Source: an uncultured SAR86 cluster bacterium | GTDB lineage: Bacteria > Pseudomonadota > Gammaproteobacteria > Magnimaribacterales > D2472 | DNA: 64,000 bases | Assembly: GCA_902602185.1 (NCBI GenBank) | Contig: CACKPV010000002.1 | Coordinates: forward strand, 274,506-338,505 | Reading direction: 5' to 3' | Shown here: piece by piece, positions 1 through 9,143 of the stretch | How the letters are laid out: the number at the start of each line of letters is the position of its first letter | Numbering within the stretch: the first letter of the stretch is position 1 | Position numbers and translations under genes: made by a program | Notes under the pieces: model-generated | Seen by the model: only the letters and a program-made list of their open reading frames with translations | What the model was told of the DNA's origin: nothing | The model's database searches: none

Positions 1-831
1 ATTGTTGGAGCTTCATCTACTATAAACGCAATCGGAAACCCTGAAAGTAAAGCCTCATATATCCTTTATACTGGTCTAGCCTGTTTTGGAGTCACTTTAT
101 TTTTTTGGTTTCGTGAAGTTGTTAAAGAGAACTATGCTGGATTAGAGAGCAAACAACTCTCTCAGTCCTTTGTCTACGGCATGGCATGGTTTATTTTTTC
201 AGAAGTTATGTTTTTTGCAGCTTTTTTTGGTGCTCTCTTTTATGTGAGAAATTTTGCAGTGCCTTGGTTAGGAGGTGAAGGAGAGAAGGGCTTAGCAAAT
301 ATGTTGTGGCAAAATTTTGAGGCAGCATGGCCACTAATTAATACACCAGACGGTGGAAAAGCATTTGTTATTGCTGCTCATAGTATGAGTTTTCCTGGAT
401 GGGAAAATATTGGTAAGTGGTTGCCACTATATAATACGATAGTTTTATTAAGTTCTAGTGTCACAGTTCACTTTGCTCATTTAGCACTTAAAAAAGGAAA
501 TAAAAAAAGTTTCAACTCTTGGTTAGGAGTTACTGTAACACTTGCTCTGATTTTTGTGGGACTTCAGGCTTTAGAATACTATGAAGCATACGAGCATTTT
601 GATCTTACCTTGAACTCAGGTATTTATGGATCTACTTTCTTTATGTTGACAGGATTTCATGGTTTTCATGTAATGCTAGGAGGACTTATGCTGGGAGTAA
701 TGTTACTTCGGTCTGTTCTCTATGGGCATTTTGATCAACATAAACATTTTGGATTTGAAGCAGCATCTTGGTACTGGCATTTTGTAGATGTTGTTTGGGT
801 AATGCTCTTCTTATTCGTTTATATCTTGTAA
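1..831 (+). CDS. coxC: Cytochrome c oxidase subunit III (5' end outside the window)
   Basis: Reading frame is open from base 1 (IVGASSTINAIGNPESKASYILYTGLACFGVTLFFWFREVVKE...) and runs into the 181..831 ORF. COX3 motifs: FFMLTGFHGFHV, SWYWHFVDVVWVMLF. Confidence 0.95.
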   Translation: MVGASSTINAIGNPESKASYILYTGLACFGVTLFFWFREVVKENYAGLESKQLSQSFVYGMAWFIFSEVMFFAAFFGALFYVRNFAVPWLGGEGEKGLANMLWQNFEAAWPLINTPDGGKAFVIAAHSMSFPGWENIGKWLPLYNTIVLLSSSVTVHFAHLALKKGNKKSFNSWLGVTVTLALIFVGLQALEYYEAYEHFDLTLNSGIYGSTFFMLTGFHGFHVMLGGLMLGVMLLRSVLYGHFDQHKHFGFEAASWYWHFVDVVWVMLFLFVYIL

Positions 832-1044
832 CATTTCAGGGGGCACGTATGAGTTACCTAACTCGCCCGTAGACAAACCATATGCAACTAAAATAATTAA
901 AATGATTGCCAAACTTACTCTAATACCAAGACCATATACAGTTCTTTTTCCTCTTCCTTGGTCCTTAAACAAGAAGAATAGACTGCTTGCAAGGCTGAGT
1001 AAAATACCTGCAATAAGAATACCAATAATAGTTTTTAACGTCAT
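811..1044 (-). CDS. Small two-TM protein, DUF2909-like, convergent with cox3
   Basis: 77 aa with two hydrophobic segments, at the usual position next to the cox cluster. Confidence 0.7.
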   Translation of the reverse strand: MTLKTIIGILIAGILLSLASSLFFLFKDQGRGKRTVYGLGIRVSLAIILIILVAYGLSTGELGNSYVPPEMLQDINE

Positions 1045-1065
1045 GAGTAAGCAATTATAACTAAT

Positions 1066-1764
1066 TTGAAGATGATTATTACTAAATCAAGAGTTGCAAT
1101 GTCATTATTCTATATAATTTTTGGCGGAATTTTTGTCTTGCTAGGATTTTGGCAAATAGAAAGAGGTCAGGAAAAACAATCTATAGTTGATGATTACAAT
1201 GTTGCACAAATGAAATCATCGGTAGCATATTCAAGAGACAGCAAAACCTGGGACTACGTATATCTGAAAGGCTATATAGATCAGAGTAGACTGATACTAA
1301 TAGATAATTCCTTAGTTGATGGTATGTTGGGCTTTAAAGTCATTGCCCCTTTTATTACAAACACGGGAACAATACTAATGACAGATTTTGGATGGATCCA
1401 ACAAACAAAAAACAGGTCGATACTACCAGAAATAAAACTGCCGATTGGTGAAATTAGCATTAGTGGAATTCTAGAAAATCCAGAGGAGGGCCTTATACTT
1501 GGTGAACAAGTAATATCAGGCAACTGGCCAAAAGTTTCACAAAGTAGAGCGCTTGAAACTATTGCTAAAGAATTTTCAGAAAATCTCGAACCATTTTTAT
1601 TAGTTGCAAACTTTCAAGATAAATCAAATTTGCGTTATGTTCCTCCTGTGGTAACAAACATGCCTCCTGTGAAGCATTTTGGATACGCTGGTCAGTGGTT
1701 TGCAATGTTTATTGCTCTTACAATTATGTATATTTACAGTTGGAGAAAATTCGGAAATGAATAA
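1066..1764 (+). CDS. SURF1 family cytochrome oxidase biogenesis protein
   Basis: N- and C-terminal TM segments, GFWQIERGQEKQ, HFGYAGQWFAMF typical of SURF1. Confidence 0.85.
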   Translation: MKMIITKSRVAMSLFYIIFGGIFVLLGFWQIERGQEKQSIVDDYNVAQMKSSVAYSRDSKTWDYVYLKGYIDQSRLILIDNSLVDGMLGFKVIAPFITNTGTILMTDFGWIQQTKNRSILPEIKLPIGEISISGILENPEEGLILGEQVISGNWPKVSQSRALETIAKEFSENLEPFLLVANFQDKSNLRYVPPVVTNMPPVKHFGYAGQWFAMFIALTIMYIYSWRKFGNE

Positions 1765-2308
1765 CAAGCCTTTTTTGCTATTTTTATTATTGACCCCTAT
1801 TGTTGTTATCGTAGCTTCCACACTTGCTTTTAGATTAGGTTGGGGGCCAGAGGAGACGAAGAATAATGGTGAGTTTTTCAAAGTCTATCAAGATATCAGC
1901 AAAGTAAATTTATATGATTCCGAAGATAATTTACTTTCTTTTAACGATGGTAAGTGGGTAATGGGAGTCTATCACTCAAATGAGAGTCAAACTTTGGAGA
2001 ATCTTCGCTTGATGAAACAACTAAATATAGCTCTAAATCGTGAAATTTATAGAGTTAGAAGAGTTGCATTCTTCAATAATGTTGATGATTCAGGGATGCG
2101 TGAGGTATTGGAAAATGATTTTCCTAGAGTTGAGATATTTGAAGATAGAGAGAAGCAACTTCATTTTATGTTAGACAAACTTGGCTCTGAAGAGATTGTT
2201 AATAGAAGTTATATTTTTGTAGTTGATCCATATGGCAGGATGGTTATGTTTTTTCCAAATGGTCTAAATCCAAAGATGATACTTAAAGATTTAAAGGTTT
2301 TGACATGA
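1757..2308 (+). CDS. Hypothetical membrane-anchored protein of the cytochrome oxidase assembly cluster
   Basis: ATG at 1757 (MNNKPFLLFLLLTPIVVIVASTLAFRLGWGPEE) overlaps the SURF1 stop; single N-terminal TM; syntenic. Confidence 0.7.
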   Translation: MNNKPFLLFLLLTPIVVIVASTLAFRLGWGPEETKNNGEFFKVYQDISKVNLYDSEDNLLSFNDGKWVMGVYHSNESQTLENLRLMKQLNIALNREIYRVRRVAFFNNVDDSGMREVLENDFPRVEIFEDREKQLHFMLDKLGSEEIVNRSYIFVVDPYGRMVMFFPNGLNPKMILKDLKVLT

Positions 2309-3279
2309 TATTGCTCAGAAATTTCTCATTATTTGGCGCCCTTTTTTCCGTGGTTGTCATAGCACTTGGAGCATGGACAAGACTTGTCGATGCCGGTTTA
2401 GGCTGCCCAGATTGGCCTGGGTGTTATGGTTTTGTTACATTTCCAACTTCTGAGGCAGATATTGCAATTGCAGAAAGTAGATACCCCAGTTTCCCATATG
2501 AAATTGACAAAGTTATTCCGGAGGTAGTCCATAGATATTTTGCAGCTTCTCTAGGTTTAATTGCAATTGGAATGGTCTTCATAGCTTTTAGAAAAACATC
2601 AGATAAGTTTTTACAGTTTGTATCTGCATTTTTATTATTTTTCATTTGTTGCCAAGGCTTATTTGGTTATTTAACGGTTAGCTTAAAATTGCTTCCAATC
2701 ATTGTCACGGGACATTTATTTGGAGGCTTTATAACTTTAAGTCTCTTCTCTTTTATTTTTTTAAAAGCTGCTAATTTTAAATTTTTGCATTACATTGATA
2801 TCAAAAAGTATCGGGGGCTAGCCTTTATCTGTCTTGTTGTGCTGTTCTTTCAAATATTTTTAGGAGCTTGGACCAGTACTAATTATGCGTCTTTGGCTTG
2901 TCCCGATTTTCCAACATGTCAGGGGACTTATCTACCAGAAATGGACTTTAAATCCGGATTCAATTTAAAACAAGAAATTGGACCAAATTATCTTTTTGGC
3001 TTGCTTGAAAATCCTGCAAGAGTTGCTATTCATTACTCTCACCGGATTACAGCACTGATCTTAACTGCTTTGATGCTAATCTTGATTGGATGTTTATGGT
3101 TCACTAATGCAGCTCCACTTGCATCTACATTAGGATTGGTTTTATTACTTCAGATATCACTTGGTATTATGAATGTTGTTTATGTGCTCCCTTTGTATAT
3201 TGCAATTGCCCATAATCTTATTGCTGCTATGCTTTTACTTGTGACATTGTTAGTAAATTACTTAGCTTGGAAAAAATGA
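2305..3279 (+). CDS. ctaA: Heme A synthase (COX15/CtaA)
   Basis: GAWTRLVDAGLGCPDWPGCYG and GAWTSTNYASLACPDFPTCQG duplicated motifs; 8 TM. Confidence 0.93.
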   Translation: MILLRNFSLFGALFSVVVIALGAWTRLVDAGLGCPDWPGCYGFVTFPTSEADIAIAESRYPSFPYEIDKVIPEVVHRYFAASLGLIAIGMVFIAFRKTSDKFLQFVSAFLLFFICCQGLFGYLTVSLKLLPIIVTGHLFGGFITLSLFSFIFLKAANFKFLHYIDIKKYRGLAFICLVVLFFQIFLGAWTSTNYASLACPDFPTCQGTYLPEMDFKSGFNLKQEIGPNYLFGLLENPARVAIHYSHRITALILTALMLILIGCLWFTNAAPLASTLGLVLLLQISLGIMNVVYVLPLYIAIAHNLIAAMLLLVTLLVNYLAWKK

Positions 3280-4139
3280 GTTTATTCAAAAACTACTTTG
3301 AATTAACAAAACCCAAAGTAGTTTCTATGATGCTGATAACTGCCATAGTAGGGATGTTATTGGCAACACCAAATATTCCATCATTCCAAATAATGATAAT
3401 TGCACTTTTAGGCATAGGATTGTGTGCAGCCTCAGCAGCAACCATAAATCAAATTATAGACCGTAATATTGATGCCGGGATGCAAAGGACTTCTGGAAGA
3501 CCATTGCCACAGGGGGAGATTAGCCTAATTAATGCATCACTATTTGCACTTTTTCTCATGATAATGGGAACAATTATCTTAATCTATTTTGTAAATACAC
3601 TAACTGCATTATTGACAATTTGTTCATTGATTGGATACGCATTCATTTATACAGTTTTTCTTAAAAGGGCAACTCCTCAAAATATTGTAATTGGTGGATT
3701 AGCAGGTGCTGCTCCACCACTTCTTGGATGGACAGCAATTACTAATTCAATTGATCCAAATGCTTTATTGCTCGTGCTTATAATATTTGTTTGGACACCT
3801 CCACACTTTTGGGCATTAGCAATTTATAGAAGAGATGATTATGCTAGAGAGTCTATACCTATGCTTCCGGTAACGCACGGAGTTAAATTCACTAAATTAC
3901 AAATAATTTTATATACCATCCTCCTCTTTATTGTTAGTCTCCTGCCTTATGTTGTTCTCATGTCAGGAGTCATCTACCTTATTGCCTCGTTAGTTCTTGG
4001 GATTATTTACTTATACACATCTTTTAAGATGTATTTTTATGATGATAATGATTATCCAATGGTTTCCTTTCAATATTCGGTTTATTACATTTTCTTAATT
4101 TTTGCTGCTCTCTTGCTCGATCATTTTTTAGTTCAATGA
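3276..4139 (+). CDS. ctaB: Protoheme IX farnesyltransferase
   Basis: UbiA-family motifs NQIIDRNIDAGMQRTSGRPLPQG and RRDDYARESIPMLPV; the ATG at 3276 overlaps the ctaA stop (ATGA). Confidence 0.94.
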   Translation: MSLFKNYFELTKPKVVSMMLITAIVGMLLATPNIPSFQIMIIALLGIGLCAASAATINQIIDRNIDAGMQRTSGRPLPQGEISLINASLFALFLMIMGTIILIYFVNTLTALLTICSLIGYAFIYTVFLKRATPQNIVIGGLAGAAPPLLGWTAITNSIDPNALLLVLIIFVWTPPHFWALAIYRRDDYARESIPMLPVTHGVKFTKLQIILYTILLFIVSLLPYVVLMSGVIYLIASLVLGIIYLYTSFKMYFYDDNDYPMVSFQYSVYYIFLIFAALLLDHFLVQ

Positions 4140-4777
4140 AAAAGAATATAAGCATTTCTTTAGGCCTTATCTTTTTATTTATAACAACTATCCTTTATTT
4201 ATTTATCAATAAACTGACATCACCAAGAATCTTAAGTAATGATGAATTACTAATAAATGGTTTTTATCAGCATGCAGAACCTATTCCAATTTCTAATTTT
4301 GCATTGGAGCGAGCTGACGGATCTTTTTTTACAAAAGATCATTTATTAGATAAATGGACCATTATGTATTTTGGTTTCACAAATTGCCCCGATGAGTGTC
4401 CAATTACCATGAGTGAATTAAGAAAACTTATCACTACCCTTAGAGAAAAGAATTTCCCTTTAGAAGATAAGCAATGGATTTTGGTTAGCATTGATCCAAG
4501 TCGAGATTCTGTAGAAGATATTAATTTGTATGCATCCCGGTTTGATACAAGTTTCGAAGGACTCAGAGCTGATTCTGCTAATCTTCTAAGCCTGACAACA
4601 CAACTGAAGGTGGCAAAAAGTTCACCAATGAATCACATGAAGCATAATGATCAACTCAATAATCATATGAATAACATAATTATGATCAACCCTAATGGTG
4701 ATTATTTTGGATTCTTTAGACCTCCTTTTAATTTAACAAGACTCTCTCTTACATACCAGTCGATTACTTCAAAATAA
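4136..4777 (+). CDS. SCO1/SenC family copper chaperone
   Basis: FGFTNCPDECPITMSEL (CxxxC) and downstream His; thioredoxin fold. Confidence 0.9.
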   Translation: MKKNISISLGLIFLFITTILYLFINKLTSPRILSNDELLINGFYQHAEPIPISNFALERADGSFFTKDHLLDKWTIMYFGFTNCPDECPITMSELRKLITTLREKNFPLEDKQWILVSIDPSRDSVEDINLYASRFDTSFEGLRADSANLLSLTTQLKVAKSSPMNHMKHNDQLNNHMNNIIMINPNGDYFGFFRPPFNLTRLSLTYQSITSK

Positions 4778-4783
4778 AATTGC

Positions 4784-5521
4784 ATGAGTATGATCAGAGA
4801 ATTTCAATTTCTTCTAGATTCTGTATCAAATATAGTTTTTTTGACTGGAGCAGGCATCAGCACAAATTCTGGTTTACCTGACTTTCGTGGAGATGATGGT
4901 TTTTGGAAAACAAATAAACCCATTTTTTTTAAAGACTTTGTAACCAGTAGCTCAAAGAGAAGAGACTCATGGAAACGAAATTTAGCACTTCACCATAAAC
5001 TATCAGAAATAAAACCTAATGATGGACATCATTTTGTCAAAAGAGTACTTGATCAGAAAGAGGGCATAGTGATAACTCAAAATATAGATGCATTGCATGA
5101 GAAATCTGGAATTCTTAAAGAAAAGATTATCGAAATCCATGGAAATGCAACAAAAGCAAATTGTATTGAGTGTGGAGAAATTGCAAATATTAAATTATTC
5201 CATGCTGCTGTTGAAAATAATGAAGTATTCCCAAGTTGTTTGAAATGTGGGGGCTTAGTAAAAGTTGCAACTATATCTTTTGGACAATCACTTAATATGA
5301 AAGATTTTGATAAAGCTAAAGAGTTAGTGCAAAACACTGAATTAATGATAGTTTTAGGGTCTTCGTTGCAGGTGCAACCAGTTGCCTCACTAATTAATTT
5401 TTTAGGGGCTTCTGCTGACCTAGTAATAGTTAATAAAGACCCTACACCTTTTGACACATTAGCTTCCGTTGTTCTTCATGAAGACATTTGCAATGTTGTA
5501 AACCAACTTCAAGTATCTTAA
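4784..5521 (+). CDS. cobB: NAD-dependent protein deacetylase, Sir2 family
   Basis: LTGAGISTNSGLPDFRG, TQNIDALHEKSG, CIEC...CLKC zinc site, GSSLQVQP. Confidence 0.92.
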   Translation: MSMIREFQFLLDSVSNIVFLTGAGISTNSGLPDFRGDDGFWKTNKPIFFKDFVTSSSKRRDSWKRNLALHHKLSEIKPNDGHHFVKRVLDQKEGIVITQNIDALHEKSGILKEKIIEIHGNATKANCIECGEIANIKLFHAAVENNEVFPSCLKCGGLVKVATISFGQSLNMKDFDKAKELVQNTELMIVLGSSLQVQPVASLINFLGASADLVIVNKDPTPFDTLASVVLHEDICNVVNQLQVS

Positions 5522-6925
5522 GTGAAAGATCTCATAATCATACATAGAAATATGAGACTTTTGGATAATGCTGCTTTATTCAATGGCTCGCAAAAGCAAA
5601 ATTACGAAGTTATTTTTATCTTTGATGAAGATTATTGGAGAACATCAGGGCGCTCTCCAAGACAATTAAAATTTGCAATAGATTGTTTGGATGAACTTGA
5701 CACACAGTTACAAAAGTTTAAATGTAATATTAGGGTGTTTTGCGGCAATTTTTCAGAATTTTGTGATTGGAGCAATAAATTTGAATCCATTCAGTTTCAT
5801 GTCAATCATTCTACTGAAACAGAATATTTTAGAAACCATTTTTGTTATTTTAAAAAGAACACCAAACATCATATTTCTGTTTATCAAGATTTTGGAATTC
5901 AATTAGATACTTTTGATAGGGATAACTGGTCTAGCAGTTGGAAGAAGATTATGGAGTCTAAGACTTATGAAGCCCCTCTACTTAACAAAGACAATTTTTC
6001 CATCTTAAACACATTGCCAAATGTAAAAGATTGGACCAAATCCCAAAAAAACCGAAGTGATTATATCCAACCAGGTGGAACTGCAGGAGCAAAAAAATTA
6101 TTACATTCCTTTTTTGATCACAGGGCAAATGGATATAGTAGGAAAATGTCTAATCCCCAAGAAGCTGCTTATGCTTGTTCGAGACTATCACCACATTTTA
6201 GTTTTGGATCGATATCAATTCGCCAGGTATATCAAGCAACTCTGAAGCAAATGGAGCACAATCTTTTTGTAAGAGATCTAGCTTCGTTTAAGAAAAGACT
6301 TTTCTGGCATTGTCACTTTATTCAAAAACTTGAAACAGAACCAGAATTAGAGTTTCAATCAATGCATTATCTTTGTGATAGCTTAAGGGAGAAGGAGAAT
6401 GATGAGTTAATCGAAAAATGGATATTAGGTAAAACTGGATTTCCTTTTTTAGATGCTTGCATGCTTTATCTTAGAAAACATGGCTGGATTAATTTTAGAA
6501 TGCGAGCAATGATTATGTCTTTTGCGTCTTATAATCTTTGGCAACCTTGGCAAAAAACCTCACCTTTACTTGCGGAGTTATTTACTGACTTTGAACCAGG
6601 GATTCATATTTGCCAAGTGCAAATGCAATCAGGAGTGACAGGAATTAATTTACCAAGGATTTACTCAGTAATAAAACAAAGCAAAGACCAAGATCCAAAC
6701 TTAACATGGACCAGATCTCTACTACCTTCACTAAATGAGAGTAATGAGGCAATACATGAAGCTAATTTGGTAAATTACATTAGACCAATTATTGACCTAA
6801 AAGAAACGTCGAAACATGCAAGGGATAAGATTTGGGGGGTGAGAAAAAAGAATGACTTTCAGGAAATTGCCAAAAAGGTTTTCATTAAACATGGAAGTCG
6901 AAGAAATACTAAGCGATCAGTCTAA
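5522..6925 (+). CDS. Photolyase/cryptochrome family flavoprotein (divergent C-terminal core)
   Basis: N-terminal photolyase alpha/beta domain; FAD-binding helices (RLSPHFSFGSISIRQVYQA, WHCHFIQKLE, TGFPFLDACMLYLRKHGWINFRMRAMIMSF). GTG start. Confidence 0.85.
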   Translation: MKDLIIIHRNMRLLDNAALFNGSQKQNYEVIFIFDEDYWRTSGRSPRQLKFAIDCLDELDTQLQKFKCNIRVFCGNFSEFCDWSNKFESIQFHVNHSTETEYFRNHFCYFKKNTKHHISVYQDFGIQLDTFDRDNWSSSWKKIMESKTYEAPLLNKDNFSILNTLPNVKDWTKSQKNRSDYIQPGGTAGAKKLLHSFFDHRANGYSRKMSNPQEAAYACSRLSPHFSFGSISIRQVYQATLKQMEHNLFVRDLASFKKRLFWHCHFIQKLETEPELEFQSMHYLCDSLREKENDELIEKWILGKTGFPFLDACMLYLRKHGWINFRMRAMIMSFASYNLWQPWQKTSPLLAELFTDFEPGIHICQVQMQSGVTGINLPRIYSVIKQSKDQDPNLTWTRSLLPSLNESNEAIHEANLVNYIRPIIDLKETSKHARDKIWGVRKKNDFQEIAKKVFIKHGSRRNTKRSV

Positions 6926-6934
6926 AATATTTTT

Positions 6935-8138
6935 TTAATTCAATCTAAACTGAGGTGGATCATGGTTTTGCAGATATTCTTCCGAAGATTTACCAAAATG
7001 AATATAGTGTCTTGTGTTTCCATGAAGGTTTACTTTACATATGTAAAAACTTTTCAAAGTTTCTTCCACTATTTTTGAATCAACTCCCCCTTGCCATTGG
7101 TGGTCATAAATAGCATTTGATCTGTATCTAGTCTTTGACATTTTTTTTGTAAAAAAAGCTTGGTACCAAGAATCAAGACCTTTAACTTTCTCTAAATTAT
7201 TTAAATTCTCAATATTGTTTTGATTATGAAATATTTCTTCATAAAGTTTCCATAGAATTTTTATGTGATCCTCTTTGTTTTTATCTTTTGAAAGATCTCT
7301 TAAAAATCTTTTCTTTCTGACAAAGTAAAAGTTAGGAAAAAACGGCTCTAAAGTATTCTTCTTGACTGGACTGATTCATTTCAAGTTCTTTTCTCAGAGT
7401 GGAGTTTTCTTTCTGAAATTCGACAGATTCATTTTTGACTTGTTCAAGAATTGATATTTGTTCCTTAAATCTATTTGTTAGATTGTCAGCATGAATTCTT
7501 AACTCAGAATTTTCTGACTTTAACGCTTCGATTGCTTGTATCAATTCTGTCTTTTCATCATCTTTATTTACATTATGGATTTCCCTTTCAAGTATTTTTC
7601 CAAATGCGTCTTTTGCTTCTTTGATAATTTCCACAACCGCATCATTAGAATTAGATTGATCTTCTTTTGATTCAATTCTAATTTGATCTAATTCTTCAAC
7701 AAAATGGTATTTTTTTTTAAGTATTGGTATGTTTTCAATAATTGAATCAATCTTGATTATCTTCTCGATGATAAGATGTTCAATCAATGAAGCAGTAGAG
7801 AACATCCATTGATTAAATCTAAGTGCTGATTTGTAATCCTTGAACCAATTATATTTAATGTACCATTTATATTGGACACCATTCCTTGCTTTTCTGAAGC
7901 TTTCTCGCAAGGCTAGATACTCAAATTCTTCACCATTTTTGTTATCAAAATCAATGCTTACCATTTTATGTGAATCAAAAAGATGATAGGCATTTGGATT
8001 ATTTAAGATTTTTTCAATAATATTTTTAAAATTTTTAGTTCCAAAAAACGCAACAAAGTCACCATACTTCGTTTTTTCATGAAACCATCCACTTTCACCG
8101 TGGCGCAGGGGACTTACAATTAAGTTCATTAATTTCAT
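6935..8138 (-). pseudogene. Unknown-function gene with an apparent one-base frameshift at 7337-7342 (ORF 8138-7332 continued by an open frame to 6935)
   Basis: ORF 7332-8138 (268 aa) stops just after a T6 run (GTTTTTTCCTAA). The frame reached by skipping one T stays open, with no ATG, GTG or TTG start of its own before the internal Met at 7141, and ends at 6935. Confidence 0.55.
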
Positions 8139-8141
8139 AAG

Positions 8142-9140
8142 TTACATTGATATTATAACTTTCCCTTTTGCTTTCCTGTCTTTTAGATGAGCTATTGCTA
8201 AAGCAGCATCATTAAGTGAAAATTTATCTGAAACTTTAGGGTTTATTTTGCCCTCAGCATGAAGCTTAAAAAGTTCTTCAAAATTGTTGAGATTGCCTTC
8301 AGGATCTAATCCAGTCCATGCACCCCAAAAGACACCAACTATCTGACAACCTTTTAGTAATGATAGATTTAGAGGAATTTTGGGTATAGGCCCTGCTGCA
8401 AAACCTATCACTAAATATCTACCTTCCCACGCAATTGCTCTTAATGCGGGCTCTGAGTAAGAGCCACCGACAGGGTCATAAATAACATTGACTCCAAATC
8501 CTCCTGACAACTCTTTGATTTGTTTGGAAAGATTCTTTTGTTGATCTTTATCCATATCTTCAGAAGGATAAATAATAAACTCATCTGCCCCATGCTCAAT
8601 ACAGACATCTGCTTTTTCTTGGGATGAGACAGCAGCAATTACTTTTGCCCCCATAGCTTTACCCAGTTCGACTGCTGCTAAACCAACTCCACCTGCAGCT
8701 CCCAGAACCAATAACGTTTCCCCTGCCTTTAAATTAGCTCGTTGTTTAAGAGCATAAAGACTGGTTCCATAAGTCATTGATAATGCGGCAGCTACTTCAT
8801 GGTCCATTGAGTTAGGAATTTTCATTACAGAATTGTGATTAGCTTTTAATTTTTCAGCAAATGCTCCTGTGCCTGTCATGGCAAAAACATTGTCACCAAC
8901 TGCAAAATTTTTAACTTCATCTCCAATACTACTTATAATTCCAGAACATTCTCCACCAGGAACAAATGGTAAAGGGGGCTGAAACTGATATAACCCTTGA
9001 ATAATCAGCACATCTGGAAAATTCACACTTGCAATTTTTACATCAATGACAACTTCATCCGGACCAGGTTTTGGATCCTCTAGCTCTGTAAGAGTTAGTG
9101 CATCAACACCGGTCAATTCCTTACACTGCAAACCTTTCAT
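8142..9140 (-). CDS. MDR-family NADPH:quinone oxidoreductase / zinc-type alcohol dehydrogenase-like protein
   Basis: PFVPGGECSGII, LLVLGAAGGVGLAAVELGKAMGAKVIA, YDPVGG. Confidence 0.88.
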   Translation of the reverse strand: MKGLQCKELTGVDALTLTELEDPKPGPDEVVIDVKIASVNFPDVLIIQGLYQFQPPLPFVPGGECSGIISSIGDEVKNFAVGDNVFAMTGTGAFAEKLKANHNSVMKIPNSMDHEVAAALSMTYGTSLYALKQRANLKAGETLLVLGAAGGVGLAAVELGKAMGAKVIAAVSSQEKADVCIEHGADEFIIYPSEDMDKDQQKNLSKQIKELSGGFGVNVIYDPVGGSYSEPALRAIAWEGRYLVIGFAAGPIPKIPLNLSLLKGCQIVGVFWGAWTGLDPEGNLNNFEELFKLHAEGKINPKVSDKFSLNDAALAIAHLKDRKAKGKVIISM

Positions 9141-9143
9141 AAA

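Noticed and set aside
5077-5457. 126 aa antisense ORF over the Sir2 gene
   Set aside because: Shadow ORF opposite a clearly conserved sirtuin.
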